Part shown: piece after piece, positions 9,784-17,920 of the stretch
Position numbering within the stretch: position 1 is the stretch's first letter
Layout: the number at the start of each line of letters is the position of its first letter
Assembly: GCA_001897835.1 (NCBI GenBank)
Contig: MKUN01000045.1
Span: 165,198 to 229,197, forward strand
DNA length: 64,000 bases
From: Bacteroidetes bacterium 46-16
GTDB lineage: Bacteria > Bacteroidota > Bacteroidia > Chitinophagales > Chitinophagaceae
Direction of reading: 5' to 3'
Made by a program: the position numbers and the translations under genes
Notes under the pieces: model-generated
Told to the model about the DNA's origin: nothing
Database searches by the model: none
The model's input: the letters and a program-made list of their open reading frames with translations, nothing else

Positions 9784-10172
9784 AAAATTGTTTCGACAAA
9801 GATGTTTGACAATGTTTTATACAAGAGTAAAGGGTAATCAATTCTATCTTTTTCAAGGAGGGGGTGATCCCGTGGGGTATATTGCCTTTCCAGATTTTTT
9901 ATTCGGTCATTAAACCTAACTAACCCATTTCACAGCCTATTCCAACTAAAATTTCTTTAATTCAAAAGTACAGGGTTTTAAAGATACTATGAAAAATTAA
10001 CAAAATCTTTTGTACCCAAAAAATTAAAGGTTATTTTTTATTTAAATATATCGCATACTTTTGATTAAGAATAGAAAACGAGTATTAATATTACTCATTT
10101 ATGTGTTTATATTAAAAAAATGACGTGAATGGCACAAATTCCGTGGAGTTTGAATGCCTTGAAGGCCGACCT
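9784..10172. other. AT-rich intergenic region upstream of the adhesin gene
   Basis: 389 bases with no credible gene. It holds the -7-like motif noted above, a second TACTTTTG on the plus strand at 10056 that faces no plus-strand gene, and the near-palindrome GAGTATTAATATTACTC at 10080-10096. Apart from these I see nothing defined; it is probably the regulatory leader of the giant adhesin gene. Confidence 0.5.
9963..9970 (-). promoter_or_regulatory. possible -7 element for the SprB-repeat adhesin gene
   Basis: The minus strand reads TACTTTTG, a full match to the Bacteroidota -7 motif TAnnTTTG. It lies about 180 bp upstream of the adhesin start and would imply a leader of about 170 nt. I could not find a well-spaced TTG upstream, so the call is weak. 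Confidence 0.3.
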
Positions 10173-11684
10173 TTAGAATAAGCGTTTATTATCCCTGATG
10201 CTTTTCAGGTAAGTATCCAGGTCTGCTGAGGGTTTTAGCAGCAATAACAAAACAGTATATACCACCACCACCAGTGCAGAGCGCAATATGGTATCGGTCA
10301 ATAAGTAGGCGATACCCGTGTGCCCGGTATGGTTGATGTGTGGCATAAAGTAGCCCGATAGCCCTGCACCTGCTCCGGCAACCAATACCAGCCAGCTTTT
10401 ATTGGTGAAAGGCAGTAACTGCATTTTTTTCCACAGGAAGAACATTTTGGCTATATTGAAAATAGCCAATGCTATAGTAGCACTCCAGGCAGCGCCATAA
10501 ACACCATAAAGTGGTATTAAGTACCAATTCAGGGCGAACGCTATACCTATCAGCATGAGGGAAATATGAAAATTGAACCGGTAAAATTTAGAGATGCCTA
10601 TAAGCTCGCTATTCAGGCCGGTTGACATATCTATCATCCTGCCCAACATTAATATCATGACGAGGCCGGGAATAGCTTCGTATCCGACAGGAAAAATATT
10701 GACAATCGTTTCCAGGTTACAAGCAATAAGCAGGAACATGCCAATGGCTACGATCAGTATATTGATACCGGAACGATGGAAGAGGTCCTTAAGCTTTACC
10801 TCATCACGATCGATATATGCTTTGTTGAGCACGGGATAGGTAGCCGATATCATAGCACGATAAGGGAATACGATAAGCGTATTGGCATAGATGGCCACGC
10901 TATAAACAGCAAGTGAGCCCATACCGGCCTTATCGAGCGGGGCAAGCATAAGCGAATCAAAATAGCCTATAAGGTTGAGCGAGGCTCCAAACATAAGATG
11001 GTACCACGAATAATGGGCCATCTCCTTATACTCTTGCCTGGTAAATGCGTTCCAGTTGACGGAAAATCCAAAGCCCTGTGTACGCATGGCAAGCAATAGC
11101 ATAGCTAATACCGGGGCAACATATATCAGTACCGTGCCAGCCACCACACCGCTAAAGGATATCAGCTTGAAATAATATAGGGCAATGACAACCAGGTTGC
11201 AGAGGCGCAATAACACTTCGCGCATAAATGAGGATGCCGCTACTTTTAGCTGCGATATAAGGTACTGATCGAGGAATGCCATCAGGCTCCAGAAAAGTAC
11301 AAGCACCGGTACCCAGGAATAGTATTTATTAATAAATGCCCTGTCTGCCGGCTGGTAGAGGCCCACAATACTATGGCGCAAAGCAAAATAAGGAATGGTG
11401 AAAACTATTGTAGCGAGTATAGGTACTACGCCACATATGGTCAGTAGCACCTTCTTTCTTGCATCATTGGCTGCATAGCGCTGTGTGAAGGTGGAGGCCA
11501 GCGAGGATGTGCCCAGCAGCACGATAAATTGGATCAGTGCACCCTCCAGCGTAATGTTTTTGGTGAAGCCAAATTCCGGCTTGCTCAATATATAGGTACT
11601 CATCAAAACGAGCAGCGCTCCTAAAGCGGCACCAGTGAAGTTGACAAGAGTTGTTTTTACAGATTGGCGGAATACAATGCCCAT
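10173..11684 (-). CDS. polysaccharide/lipid-linked oligosaccharide flippase (Wzx/MATE-like)
   Basis: 503 residues, very hydrophobic throughout, with about 14 predicted membrane spans and short charged loops. It begins MGIVFRQSVKTTLVNFTGAA, the usual opening of oligosaccharide flippase/polysaccharide biosynthesis proteins (MOP superfamily). These move undecaprenyl-linked sugar units from the inner to the outer face of the cytoplasmic membrane for capsule, O-antigen or exopolysaccharide assembly. No polymerase or glycosyltransferase is adjacent, although a GT4 gene lies at about 18-19 kb. It follows the OmpA-like gene on the same strand but is separated from it by a terminator, so it probably has its own promoter. 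Confidence 0.85.
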   Translation of the reverse strand: MGIVFRQSVKTTLVNFTGAALGALLVLMSTYILSKPEFGFTKNITLEGALIQFIVLLGTSSLASTFTQRYAANDARKKVLLTICGVVPILATIVFTIPYFALRHSIVGLYQPADRAFINKYYSWVPVLVLFWSLMAFLDQYLISQLKVAASSFMREVLLRLCNLVVIALYYFKLISFSGVVAGTVLIYVAPVLAMLLLAMRTQGFGFSVNWNAFTRQEYKEMAHYSWYHLMFGASLNLIGYFDSLMLAPLDKAGMGSLAVYSVAIYANTLIVFPYRAMISATYPVLNKAYIDRDEVKLKDLFHRSGINILIVAIGMFLLIACNLETIVNIFPVGYEAIPGLVMILMLGRMIDMSTGLNSELIGISKFYRFNFHISLMLIGIAFALNWYLIPLYGVYGAAWSATIALAIFNIAKMFFLWKKMQLLPFTNKSWLVLVAGAGAGLSGYFMPHINHTGHTGIAYLLTDTILRSALVVVVYTVLLLLLKPSADLDTYLKSIRDNKRLF

Positions 11685-11770
11685 TGGCTATAAAGATAGT
11701 ATATACCTATAGCCAAAAGTAAAAAGTAAAAAGCCAAAAAAAATATAAAGGTCTTGCCGTAAAAAGAAAA

Positions 11771-11787
11771 CCCCGCTACAAGCGGGG
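11771..11787 (-). terminator. hairpin terminator of the OmpA/DUF5723 gene
   Basis: 7-bp GC-rich stem CCCCGCT / AGCGGGG with an ACA loop. Read on the minus strand it is followed by TTTTCTTTTT, a good intrinsic terminator just after the 11815 stop codon. Confidence 0.85.
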
Positions 11788-11814
11788 CTTTCCTTTATTT
11801 TTTACAATACTTCG

Positions 11815-14088
11815 TTATTCTTTCAGGTGCAGGTCCATGCTCACGCGGCGGTTCTGTGCACGGCCTTTGGCTGTTTTGTTGCTGGCCACCGGTTGTGTTT
11901 CACCATAACCGTTGGTAACCAGCCTGCTCTCAGCTATACCCTGGCTCACAAAATAGTTCTTCACAGAGTTGGCCCTGTCTTTGGACAACTGCAGGTTCTT
12001 ATCTGGCTTGCCCACATTATCGGTATGCCCGTCTATGGTCATGTAATAATCGGGATAGTCGTTCAGTATCTTCACGATATCATTGAGCATGGAATACGAT
12101 GTCTTTTTGATGACCGCCTTACCTGTTTCGAACTGTATCGCTGTTGCGGCAAATGCCAGTCGTTTTTTCACTTCTACGCTCACTTCTGGGCAGCCATGGT
12201 TGGCAATGGTGCCTTTTACGGTAGGGCATTTGTCTTCATTATCAGCTATACCATCACCATCAGTATCCGGGCAGCCCTTGTTGGCTATGGGGCCAGGGGC
12301 ATTGGGGCAGGCATCATCGTTATCGGCTATGCCGTCACCATCAGTATCCGGGCAGCCTTTGAACTGGGGTAGCCCTTTCTGGTCGGGGCATTGGTCATCA
12401 ATATCGGCTATGCCGTCGCCATCGCGGTCGGGGCAGCCGCCCATGGCTACACTGCCGGCCATAGTGGGGCACCTGTCCTGGGCATCGGCCACGCTGTCCA
12501 GGTCGGCATCGGGGCAACCCATAGCTGTTTTAGAGCCTGCCAGGTCTGGGCATTTATCACTGCTGTCGGGTATGCCGTCATGGTCACGGTCGGGGTCCGG
12601 GCATCCCATATAATCCCATACCCCTTTTTCACCGGGGCATTTGTCTTTTTTGTTCGATACCAGGTCGCCATCGCTGTCCTTAGGTTTCCTTTTTGCGAAA
12701 GGGACATAAGCACCAAAATAGAAGTTGGCGCCATAAGCAGAGTTGCTGATAACGCCCAGCAGGTCATCGCTGCCAATAAAGAAGCCGGATACACGCAGGC
12801 CGAGGCCCACTTTAACGCTCTTGCTCAGGAAACTGTACGTGATGGGCAAGCCGGCGCTGAATATACGCGTATCGTAACGCGGGGTGAGCGTGAGCTGGCT
12901 GTAAATACTATTGCCCGTTACATCGCGGGGGGCGATGTTGCCCATAAAAGTAAGGTTCACGAACAGCCCTTTTACGGCATGGTAATCTACGCCAAGTACA
13001 AGTGCTGTGGGCAGGTGTACTTTGGTAGCCGTAGTGCTGTCGTCAGCCACGGTAAAACCATGCTGCTGTGCATAGTTCTTCAGCGAGTCGGCGTTTTGCG
13101 TATGATCATTTATTTCGTCGCCTTTCAAAACAGCAGCAGTGCCGCTGTTGCTCACTGAAATAGTGCGTACGTTTTTGGTGTATTTTATCGAGCCTATATC
13201 GGTTACTGCAGCGGAGAAACGCAGCAGGTAGGTATTAGCGCCTGGGTCGGTGAGGCCGGTCTGGCCATCCATGTCGTATTTATATTTGCCTACATTGGGC
13301 CTGAACTCGTAAACAAAACCGATGTCGGCTCCAAGGCCTTTACCCGCACCTTTGAACAGGTTGCCCGTTATATCGCCGGAGTTATTAAAGTCGATGCCGC
13401 CGCTCCTGAAAGCAAGGTCCGAATTGTTTACTTTCCAGAGGTCTGTAGCTGCTGTATAGTTTACGTCCAGGTTTTTGCTTACCACGCTTGCATAGCCTAT
13501 ACCCATCAGGTAGCGCGCGGTAAGGCCGCCCTTCAACATGTTTTTACCGTTGTCGAATAGTACGCCGCCATAACTCAGTCCTATTTCTGTCCAGCCATGC
13601 GCGGTCCAGTTGAACTGGTTGCCGTTGGATGAATAGTCGGTCTGGTCATTGGCATTTGTGACGGTACGGAATATACTATCGTCGATATTATGTATCTGGT
13701 TATAGATACGGGCCCTTGTGGTGATGGCAATGGCATGCTTCTTCCCGAGGCTTATCATGGCACCGGGGCCGCGCAGTTCACCATAGGGCAGCATTGCGCT
13801 GAATTTGCCGGAGTTTTTCACATTTACATAGTCACTTACTTTGAAGCTGTCACTACCGGTGCCTTTAAAGACCTTATTTGAATTAATAGTGCCGAGGCTG
13901 TTGTCGAGCCCAAAGTTCATTGAGAACAGGTCGATGGTGAACTTATGCCTGGAGTCTGCAATGTTCGCAGGATTCAGGTACAGGCCATTGGTACCGCTCC
14001 AGTTGCTGGTGGCTATACCTATATAGCGCTGGGCCTGTGAGATGAGCGGCAGCAGGGCTGCCAGGAGGATGAGTACGTGTTTTTTCAT
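11815..14088 (-). CDS. outer-membrane DUF5723 / OmpA family protein with calcium-binding repeats
   Basis: 757 residues from the ATG at 14088; the frame extends two codons to a TTG. A signal peptide (MKKHVLILLAALLPLISQAQ) precedes a region of about 450 residues typical of DUF5723 (WSGTNGLYLNPANIADSRH), predicted to be an outer-membrane barrel. Residues about 480-620 hold six thrombospondin type 3-like Asp-rich repeats (DTDGDGIADNDDACP pattern) that bind calcium. The C-terminal 110 residues are an OmpA peptidoglycan-binding domain (IDGHTDNVG, SKDRANSVKNYF, GYGETQP, GRAQNRRV). It probably tethers the outer membrane to the cell wall. The small gene at 17405 carries the same TSP3-OmpA pairing. Confidence 0.9.
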   Translation of the reverse strand: MKKHVLILLAALLPLISQAQRYIGIATSNWSGTNGLYLNPANIADSRHKFTIDLFSMNFGLDNSLGTINSNKVFKGTGSDSFKVSDYVNVKNSGKFSAMLPYGELRGPGAMISLGKKHAIAITTRARIYNQIHNIDDSIFRTVTNANDQTDYSSNGNQFNWTAHGWTEIGLSYGGVLFDNGKNMLKGGLTARYLMGIGYASVVSKNLDVNYTAATDLWKVNNSDLAFRSGGIDFNNSGDITGNLFKGAGKGLGADIGFVYEFRPNVGKYKYDMDGQTGLTDPGANTYLLRFSAAVTDIGSIKYTKNVRTISVSNSGTAAVLKGDEINDHTQNADSLKNYAQQHGFTVADDSTTATKVHLPTALVLGVDYHAVKGLFVNLTFMGNIAPRDVTGNSIYSQLTLTPRYDTRIFSAGLPITYSFLSKSVKVGLGLRVSGFFIGSDDLLGVISNSAYGANFYFGAYVPFAKRKPKDSDGDLVSNKKDKCPGEKGVWDYMGCPDPDRDHDGIPDSSDKCPDLAGSKTAMGCPDADLDSVADAQDRCPTMAGSVAMGGCPDRDGDGIADIDDQCPDQKGLPQFKGCPDTDGDGIADNDDACPNAPGPIANKGCPDTDGDGIADNEDKCPTVKGTIANHGCPEVSVEVKKRLAFAATAIQFETGKAVIKKTSYSMLNDIVKILNDYPDYYMTIDGHTDNVGKPDKNLQLSKDRANSVKNYFVSQGIAESRLVTNGYGETQPVASNKTAKGRAQNRRVSMDLHLKE

Positions 14089-14264
14089 ACGCAATGCTGT
14101 TTTTTGTTGTAGAAGCAGGGGCTGATGTGCATGAAAGGTAGGTATTTACACTTTAGCCCCTTGTCAAATAAATACTACACCATACAAAAATAGAGCCAGC
14201 TACCCAATAATGCTATACTACATTTATGGTATTTTTATTAAGTGGTGGTACGGATAAGTATAAT

Positions 14265-14299
14265 AAAAAGAAGGCTGACCTGTGGTCAGCCTTCTTTTT
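14265..14299 (-). terminator. strong hairpin terminator after tsf
   Basis: 16-bp perfect stem (AAAAAGAAGGCTGACC / GGTCAGCCTTCTTTTT) with a TGT loop, 20 bp past the tsf stop on the minus strand. It ends the rplM-rpsI-rpsB-tsf operon. Confidence 0.9.
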
Positions 14300-14318
14300 A
14301 TATGTTCGGAAACAGTTA

Positions 14319-15158
14319 TTATCCTACAGCTATGCGCTTAAACTCAGTAACGGTAAGATCGGCTTCTACCGATTTCAGGTAGTCGGCCACTGTTTTGCTG
14401 TTGTCTTTTACGAAAGCTTGTGGCAACAGGGTATTCTCTTTAAAGAATTTGTTCAGTTTGCCCTGTGCTATTTTCTCTACCATGTCACCGGTCTTGCCTT
14501 CGGCCGTCACCTGCTCAATAGCAATAGCTTTTTCACGCTCCAGTGTTTCGGGGGCTATATTGTCGGCATCAACAGCCAGCGGGTTCATGGCAGCTATCTG
14601 CATGGCCACATCTTTACCGGCAGCTATTACACCTTCATTAGCAGGCTTGTTGAGGCCTACCAGCACACCTATACGGTAGCCGGCGTGTATGTAAGGCACT
14701 ACGGTAGCCGCGCTTACGGTCTCAAAGCGGATGATGTCTATCTTCTCGCCTATCTTAGCCACTGTTTCCAGCAGTTTCTCAGCTATGGTTGCACCCTGCA
14801 TGGTCTGGCTCTTCAGTTCATCAACAGTGGTAGCCTTAGAGCTTAAAGCGATATCTGCTATTTCCTGTGCAAAATCAATGAAGTCCTGGTTCTTGGCCAC
14901 GAAGTCCGTTTCAGAGCTCAGGTTCACGATAACACCATAAGTATTGTCAGCAGAGGCCTTTGCTATGGCTACACCCTCTTTGGCTTCGCGGTCACTGCGG
15001 TTGGCAGCTACTTTCTGGCCTTTCTTGCGCAGGTAGTCGATAGCTTTTTCAAAATCGCCTTCGCTCTCCATCAATGCCTTGCGGCAATCCATCATACCGG
15101 CGCCTGTTTGCTGGCGCAGTTTGTTCACATCTGCTGCAGATATTGTTACAGTACTCAT
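14319..15158 (-). CDS. tsf: translation elongation factor Ts
   Basis: 279 residues from the ATG at 15158 (MSTVTISAADVNKLRQQTGA); the frame continues upstream to an ATG at 15215, but that would add 19 non-family residues and take in the intergenic hairpin. The UBA-like N-terminal motif TGAGMMDCRKAL binds EF-Tu, and the core motifs NLSSETDFVAKN and AAMNPLAV are present. EF-Ts recycles EF-Tu-GDP to EF-Tu-GTP. It is the last gene of the ribosomal operon, 107 bp after rpsB, with a purine-rich AAGGAAA before the start, an unusually good ribosome-binding site for this genome. Confidence 0.97.
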   Translation of the reverse strand: MSTVTISAADVNKLRQQTGAGMMDCRKALMESEGDFEKAIDYLRKKGQKVAANRSDREAKEGVAIAKASADNTYGVIVNLSSETDFVAKNQDFIDFAQEIADIALSSKATTVDELKSQTMQGATIAEKLLETVAKIGEKIDIIRFETVSAATVVPYIHAGYRIGVLVGLNKPANEGVIAAGKDVAMQIAAMNPLAVDADNIAPETLEREKAIAIEQVTAEGKTGDMVEKIAQGKLNKFFKENTLLPQAFVKDNSKTVADYLKSVEADLTVTEFKRIAVG

Positions 15159-15214
15159 TATAATTTCCTTTTTATTGGTTTTAAAAATAAAGGTGCAAAA
15201 TTCGCATTTTATCA

Positions 15215-15240
15215 TTAAAGCCCCAAAAGAGGGGCTTTAA
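15215..15240 (-). promoter_or_regulatory. intercistronic hairpin between rpsB and tsf
   Basis: Perfect 10-bp stem TTAAAGCCCC / GGGGCTTTAA with a 6-nt loop, in the 107-bp gap between rpsB and tsf. On the minus strand the stem is followed by AATGATAAAATG rather than a long T run. A partial terminator/attenuator or an RNA-processing/stabilising hairpin is therefore likelier than full termination. Confidence 0.6.
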
Positions 15241-15265
15241 GGCTGTATTAATAATCCTTATATTA

Positions 15266-16228
15266 TTAACGTTTTACAGAAGGCCTGCTGCCACCTGTAC
15301 GATTGCCGCCGCCACCTGCGCCACCACCGCGGTTGCCACCGCCACGATTGCCGCCTGTACCGCCACCACGGTTGCCCGTGCCACGGCCTGCACCACCGCC
15401 TGTGCCTGCACCGGCACCTGCGCCACGGCGACTGCGGCCTTTGCCACCGCCTTTACCGTCTTCTTCTTCAATATCAAGGCCACGCATCCTTTCATTGCTT
15501 TCTTCCACTACGGTTTCTTCCTCTTCTTTCACCTGGCTGCGCTCCTGCAGGCCTTCCATGATGGCTGCAGTGAGGTACTGGGTAACGATAGCTATCGATT
15601 TGGTAGCATCGTCGTTTGAAGGTATAGCGAAATCTACTTTGGTTGGATCGCTGTTGGTATCCACCATAGCCAGCGTGGTAATGCCCAGGCGTTTTGCTTC
15701 GGCCAGTGCAATATGCTCATGGCTGATATCAACGATGAACAAAGCTGCCGGGGTGCGTGCCATCTGTGATATACCGCCCAGTACTTTTTCCATTTTTTCT
15801 TTGCTGCGGCTCAGGGTCAGGCGTTCTTTCTTGGTAACGCTGTCCATAGTGCCGTCCTGCAGCATTTTTTCAATGCTCTGCATCTTCTTTACACTCTTGC
15901 GTATGGTAGAGAAGTTGGTAAGCATACCGCCCAGCCAGCGCTCGGTAACGAAGGGCATGTTCACTTTTGCAGCAGCTTCGGCTACTATTTCCTTAGCTTG
16001 TTTTTTAGTAGCTACGAACATGATCTTTTTACCGCTCTTGGCGATAGATTTCAGTGCTCCTGCAGCTTCTTCAAGCCCGTCAATAGTTTTATTGAGGTCT
16101 ATGATATGGATGCCGTTCTTTTCAGCAAAGATGTACGGCAGCATTTTGGGATTCCACTTCTTCTTCAGGTGGCCAAAATGTACACCAGCTTCAAGTAATT
16201 GCTGGTGCAGGCTTTTATTTTCTTCCAT
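15266..16228 (-). CDS. rpsB: 30S ribosomal protein S2 with Gly/Arg-rich C-terminal extension
   Basis: 320 residues, against about 225-265 for typical S2. Residues 1-240 are ordinary S2: GVHFGHLKKKWNPKM, YIFAEKNGIHIIDL, FVATKKQAKEIV, ERWLGGMLTNF, ALFIVDISHE and VDTNSDPTKVDFAIPSNDDA. After a short acidic linker (KEEEETVVEES) the last 65 residues consist almost only of Gly, Arg, Asn, Ala and Thr in RGG/GGN runs, ending GGSRPSVKR. Such tails are disordered and often bind RNA. The tail is in frame with a clean stop codon. S2 sits at the 30S head-body junction near S1. Confidence 0.97.
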   Translation of the reverse strand: MEENKSLHQQLLEAGVHFGHLKKKWNPKMLPYIFAEKNGIHIIDLNKTIDGLEEAAGALKSIAKSGKKIMFVATKKQAKEIVAEAAAKVNMPFVTERWLGGMLTNFSTIRKSVKKMQSIEKMLQDGTMDSVTKKERLTLSRSKEKMEKVLGGISQMARTPAALFIVDISHEHIALAEAKRLGITTLAMVDTNSDPTKVDFAIPSNDDATKSIAIVTQYLTAAIMEGLQERSQVKEEEETVVEESNERMRGLDIEEEDGKGGGKGRSRRGAGAGAGTGGGAGRGTGNRGGGTGGNRGGGNRGGGAGGGGNRTGGSRPSVKR

Positions 16229-16273
16229 TTGAATAATTTCTTGTCGGTTAAATAATAAAGTACAAACCAGCGA

Positions 16274-16663
16274 TTAACGTTTAGAGAACTGGAAGCTACG
16301 ACGTGCTTTGCGTTTACCAAATTTCTTACGTTCTACAGAGCGTGGGTCGCGTGTCATGAGGCCTTGCTTTTTCAGCAGGGGCCTGTACTCAGGGTTCACA
16401 TCGCACAGCGCACGGGCTATACCCATTTTTATAGCTTCGGCCTGGCCTTTGGGGCCGCCGCCCTGTACATTCACCACTATGTCGAAAGCAGCAGATGCTT
16501 CTACCGTCTTCAGCGGCAGTTCCACCTGGTTCTGCAGGTACATGATGGGGAAATATGCTTTGTACTCTTTGTCATTAACCGTGATGTTGCCGGTGCCTTT
16601 GCTCAGGTATATGCGGGCTACGGCTTCTTTACGGCGACCAACGGCATTTTTCTGTTTTTCCAT
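16274..16663 (-). CDS. rpsI: 30S ribosomal protein S9
   Basis: 129 residues, full length for the family. It begins MEKQKNAVGRRKEAVARIYL and ends in the invariant basic tail KARRSFQFSKR, whose C-terminal Lys-Arg reaches the P-site tRNA. The motifs VQGGGPKGQAEAIKMGIARAL and LLKKQGLMTRDPR are also present. It lies 29 bp after rplM and 45 bp before rpsB in one operon. The rplM-rpsI pairing is nearly universal in bacteria; in this phylum it is commonly followed by rpsB-tsf. Confidence 0.98.
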   Translation of the reverse strand: MEKQKNAVGRRKEAVARIYLSKGTGNITVNDKEYKAYFPIMYLQNQVELPLKTVEASAAFDIVVNVQGGGPKGQAEAIKMGIARALCDVNPEYRPLLKKQGLMTRDPRSVERKKFGKRKARRSFQFSKR

Positions 16664-16692
16664 TTATATTGAATGGTTTTTGCTATTTGGAA

Positions 16693-17136
16693 TTAGAATT
16701 TTAATTCTTTTGGTTGCTGTGCTTTATGTGGGTGCTCGGCTGTTTCGTATACGAACAGTTTCTTCACCATGGCACGGCCCAGGCGATTTTTAGGCAGCAT
16801 GCCTTTTACGGCGCGCTCTATCATCAGGTTCGGACGGCGATTCACCAGTTCACGTGCAGTTTCTGATTTCTGCCCGCCGGGATAGCCCGAGAAGGTCTGG
16901 TATTCCTTATCGTCCATTTTGTTGCCGGTAAGCACTGCTTTGCCGGAGTTGACAACGATCACATAATCGCCGCAATCAAAATGGGGTGTATAATAGGCTT
17001 TGTTCTTACCGCGCAGTATATGTGCGATCTTTGAGCTCATACGGCCCAGTGTCTGGTTGGTAGCATCTACCACATACCAGTCGCGCTTTACGATCTTTTC
17101 GTTGGCCGATTGTGTTTTAAAACTAAGATGTCTCAT
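16693..17136 (-). CDS. rplM: 50S ribosomal protein L13
   Basis: 147 residues with the L13 signatures: WYVVDATNQTLGRMSSKIA near residue 22, GDYVIVVNSGKAVLTGNK, and the motif VKGMLPKNRLGRAM. It is an early assembly protein of the large subunit that binds 23S rRNA. It is the first gene of the rplM-rpsI-rpsB-tsf operon. Its upstream region carries two mutually exclusive GC-rich hairpins (see the regulatory feature at 17171), which suggests leader-based control. Confidence 0.98.
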   Translation of the reverse strand: MRHLSFKTQSANEKIVKRDWYVVDATNQTLGRMSSKIAHILRGKNKAYYTPHFDCGDYVIVVNSGKAVLTGNKMDDKEYQTFSGYPGGQKSETARELVNRRPNLMIERAVKGMLPKNRLGRAMVKKLFVYETAEHPHKAQQPKELKF

Positions 17137-17170
17137 TTATTTGGTCAATATTTAATTTAATGCCTGCCTT

Positions 17171-17204
17171 CCGGGGCTGTAAGCCCCTGCCGGCGGGGTT
17201 TTTG
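17171..17204 (-). promoter_or_regulatory. candidate autoregulatory leader of the rplM operon
   Basis: About 35 bp upstream of rplM the sequence contains GGGGCT-GTA-AGCCCC (17173-17187), a 6-bp hairpin, and then GGGG at 17195-17198. That second GGGG could pair with the same CCCC (184-187) around a self-complementary GCCGGC loop. The two foldings exclude each other, as in attenuators and ribosomal-protein-binding leaders. L13 leaders are known in other bacteria; assignment to such a family here is inference. Confidence 0.45.
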
Positions 17205-17354
17205 ATTTTGGGAGGGCAAAGGTATGCTTAGGTATCGAAATGGACAAGAAATTTATTAAGATTTTTTAGTCTGTAGTTATAATTAATTGATTATCAGTAC
17301 AATTTTCTACATTAATTTTTATTTACCATGCATAACTTACCCCATAGAAGTAGG

Positions 17355-17386
17355 TTGGGATACCATGTAAGCCGGCCTTATATTTG
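17355..17386 (+). promoter_or_regulatory. Bacteroidota-type promoter (TTG-N21-TATATTTG)
   Basis: TTG at 17355-17357, a 21-bp spacer, and TATATTTG at 17379-17386, an exact match to the TAnnTTTG -7 consensus. Transcription would begin near 17393, only about 12 nt before the ATG at 17405, giving a very short leader. Confidence 0.55.
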
Positions 17387-17404
17387 TTATAGATAGGTAT
17401 GGTT

Positions 17405-17914
17405 ATGGGCAAAGCGCTTTTTTTAATATGGGTACTCTTCTTCCCGGCAGTTATGGTCATGGCTCAGCATTGGGATAGCGATGGTGATGGTATTGCCGAC
17501 AGTACCGATGGCTGCCCCTACGTGGCAGGCCCGGCCCAGTACAATGGCTGCCCCGGCATACCGGTGGACCTCCCTGCTCCTGCTCCTGTATATTTTGCTA
17601 TTGGCCAAAGCGGGCTTGACGAGGCTGCCCGTAGACATCTCGACCGCTTGAGTCGCATAGCCCTCGCCGACACTACTATATATGTGTACTTATATGGCCA
17701 CACTGATAATACAGGCAATGCTGCTGTGAACATGGCTTTGTCGCTCCGCAGGGCTGCCCAATGCAGGCAATATCTTATCGATAAGGGCTTGAGTGCTTAC
17801 AGGGTGATGGCAAAAGGCATGGGGGAGGAAGCGCCGCCGGCCGATAATAATACCGCAGCAGGGCGCAGGCAGAACAGGTGTGTAGTGCCGGGCCTTAAAA
17901 AGATGAAGAAATGA
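17405..17914 (+). CDS. small exported OmpA-family protein with a single TSP3 repeat
   Basis: 169 residues from the ATG at 17405; an ATG two codons upstream at 17399 is also possible. The N-terminus (MGKALFLIWVLFFPAVMVMAQ) is a signal peptide. A single Asp-rich thrombospondin type 3-like repeat follows (DSDGDGIADSTDGCP). The rest is a compact OmpA-like domain (YLYGHTDNTGNAAVNMALS, RRAAQCRQYLIDKG, GRRQNR) predicted to bind peptidoglycan in the periplasm. It looks like a stripped-down version of the C-terminal half of the 11815-14088 protein, without the barrel. It converges on the glycosyltransferase gene with only 6 bp between stop codons. Confidence 0.85.
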   Translation: MGKALFLIWVLFFPAVMVMAQHWDSDGDGIADSTDGCPYVAGPAQYNGCPGIPVDLPAPAPVYFAIGQSGLDEAARRHLDRLSRIALADTTIYVYLYGHTDNTGNAAVNMALSLRRAAQCRQYLIDKGLSAYRVMAKGMGEEAPPADNNTAAGRRQNRCVVPGLKKMKK

Positions 17915-17920
17915 TGCTTT

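Noticed and set aside
10056..10063. TACTTTTG promoter-like motif on the plus strand
   Set aside because: No plus-strand gene follows; both neighbours read on the minus strand. It may be chance in AT-rich DNA.
15303..16232. 309-codon frame opposite rpsB
   Set aside because: Complement of the S2 coding sequence; the Pro-rich start is only the reverse of the Gly-rich tail.
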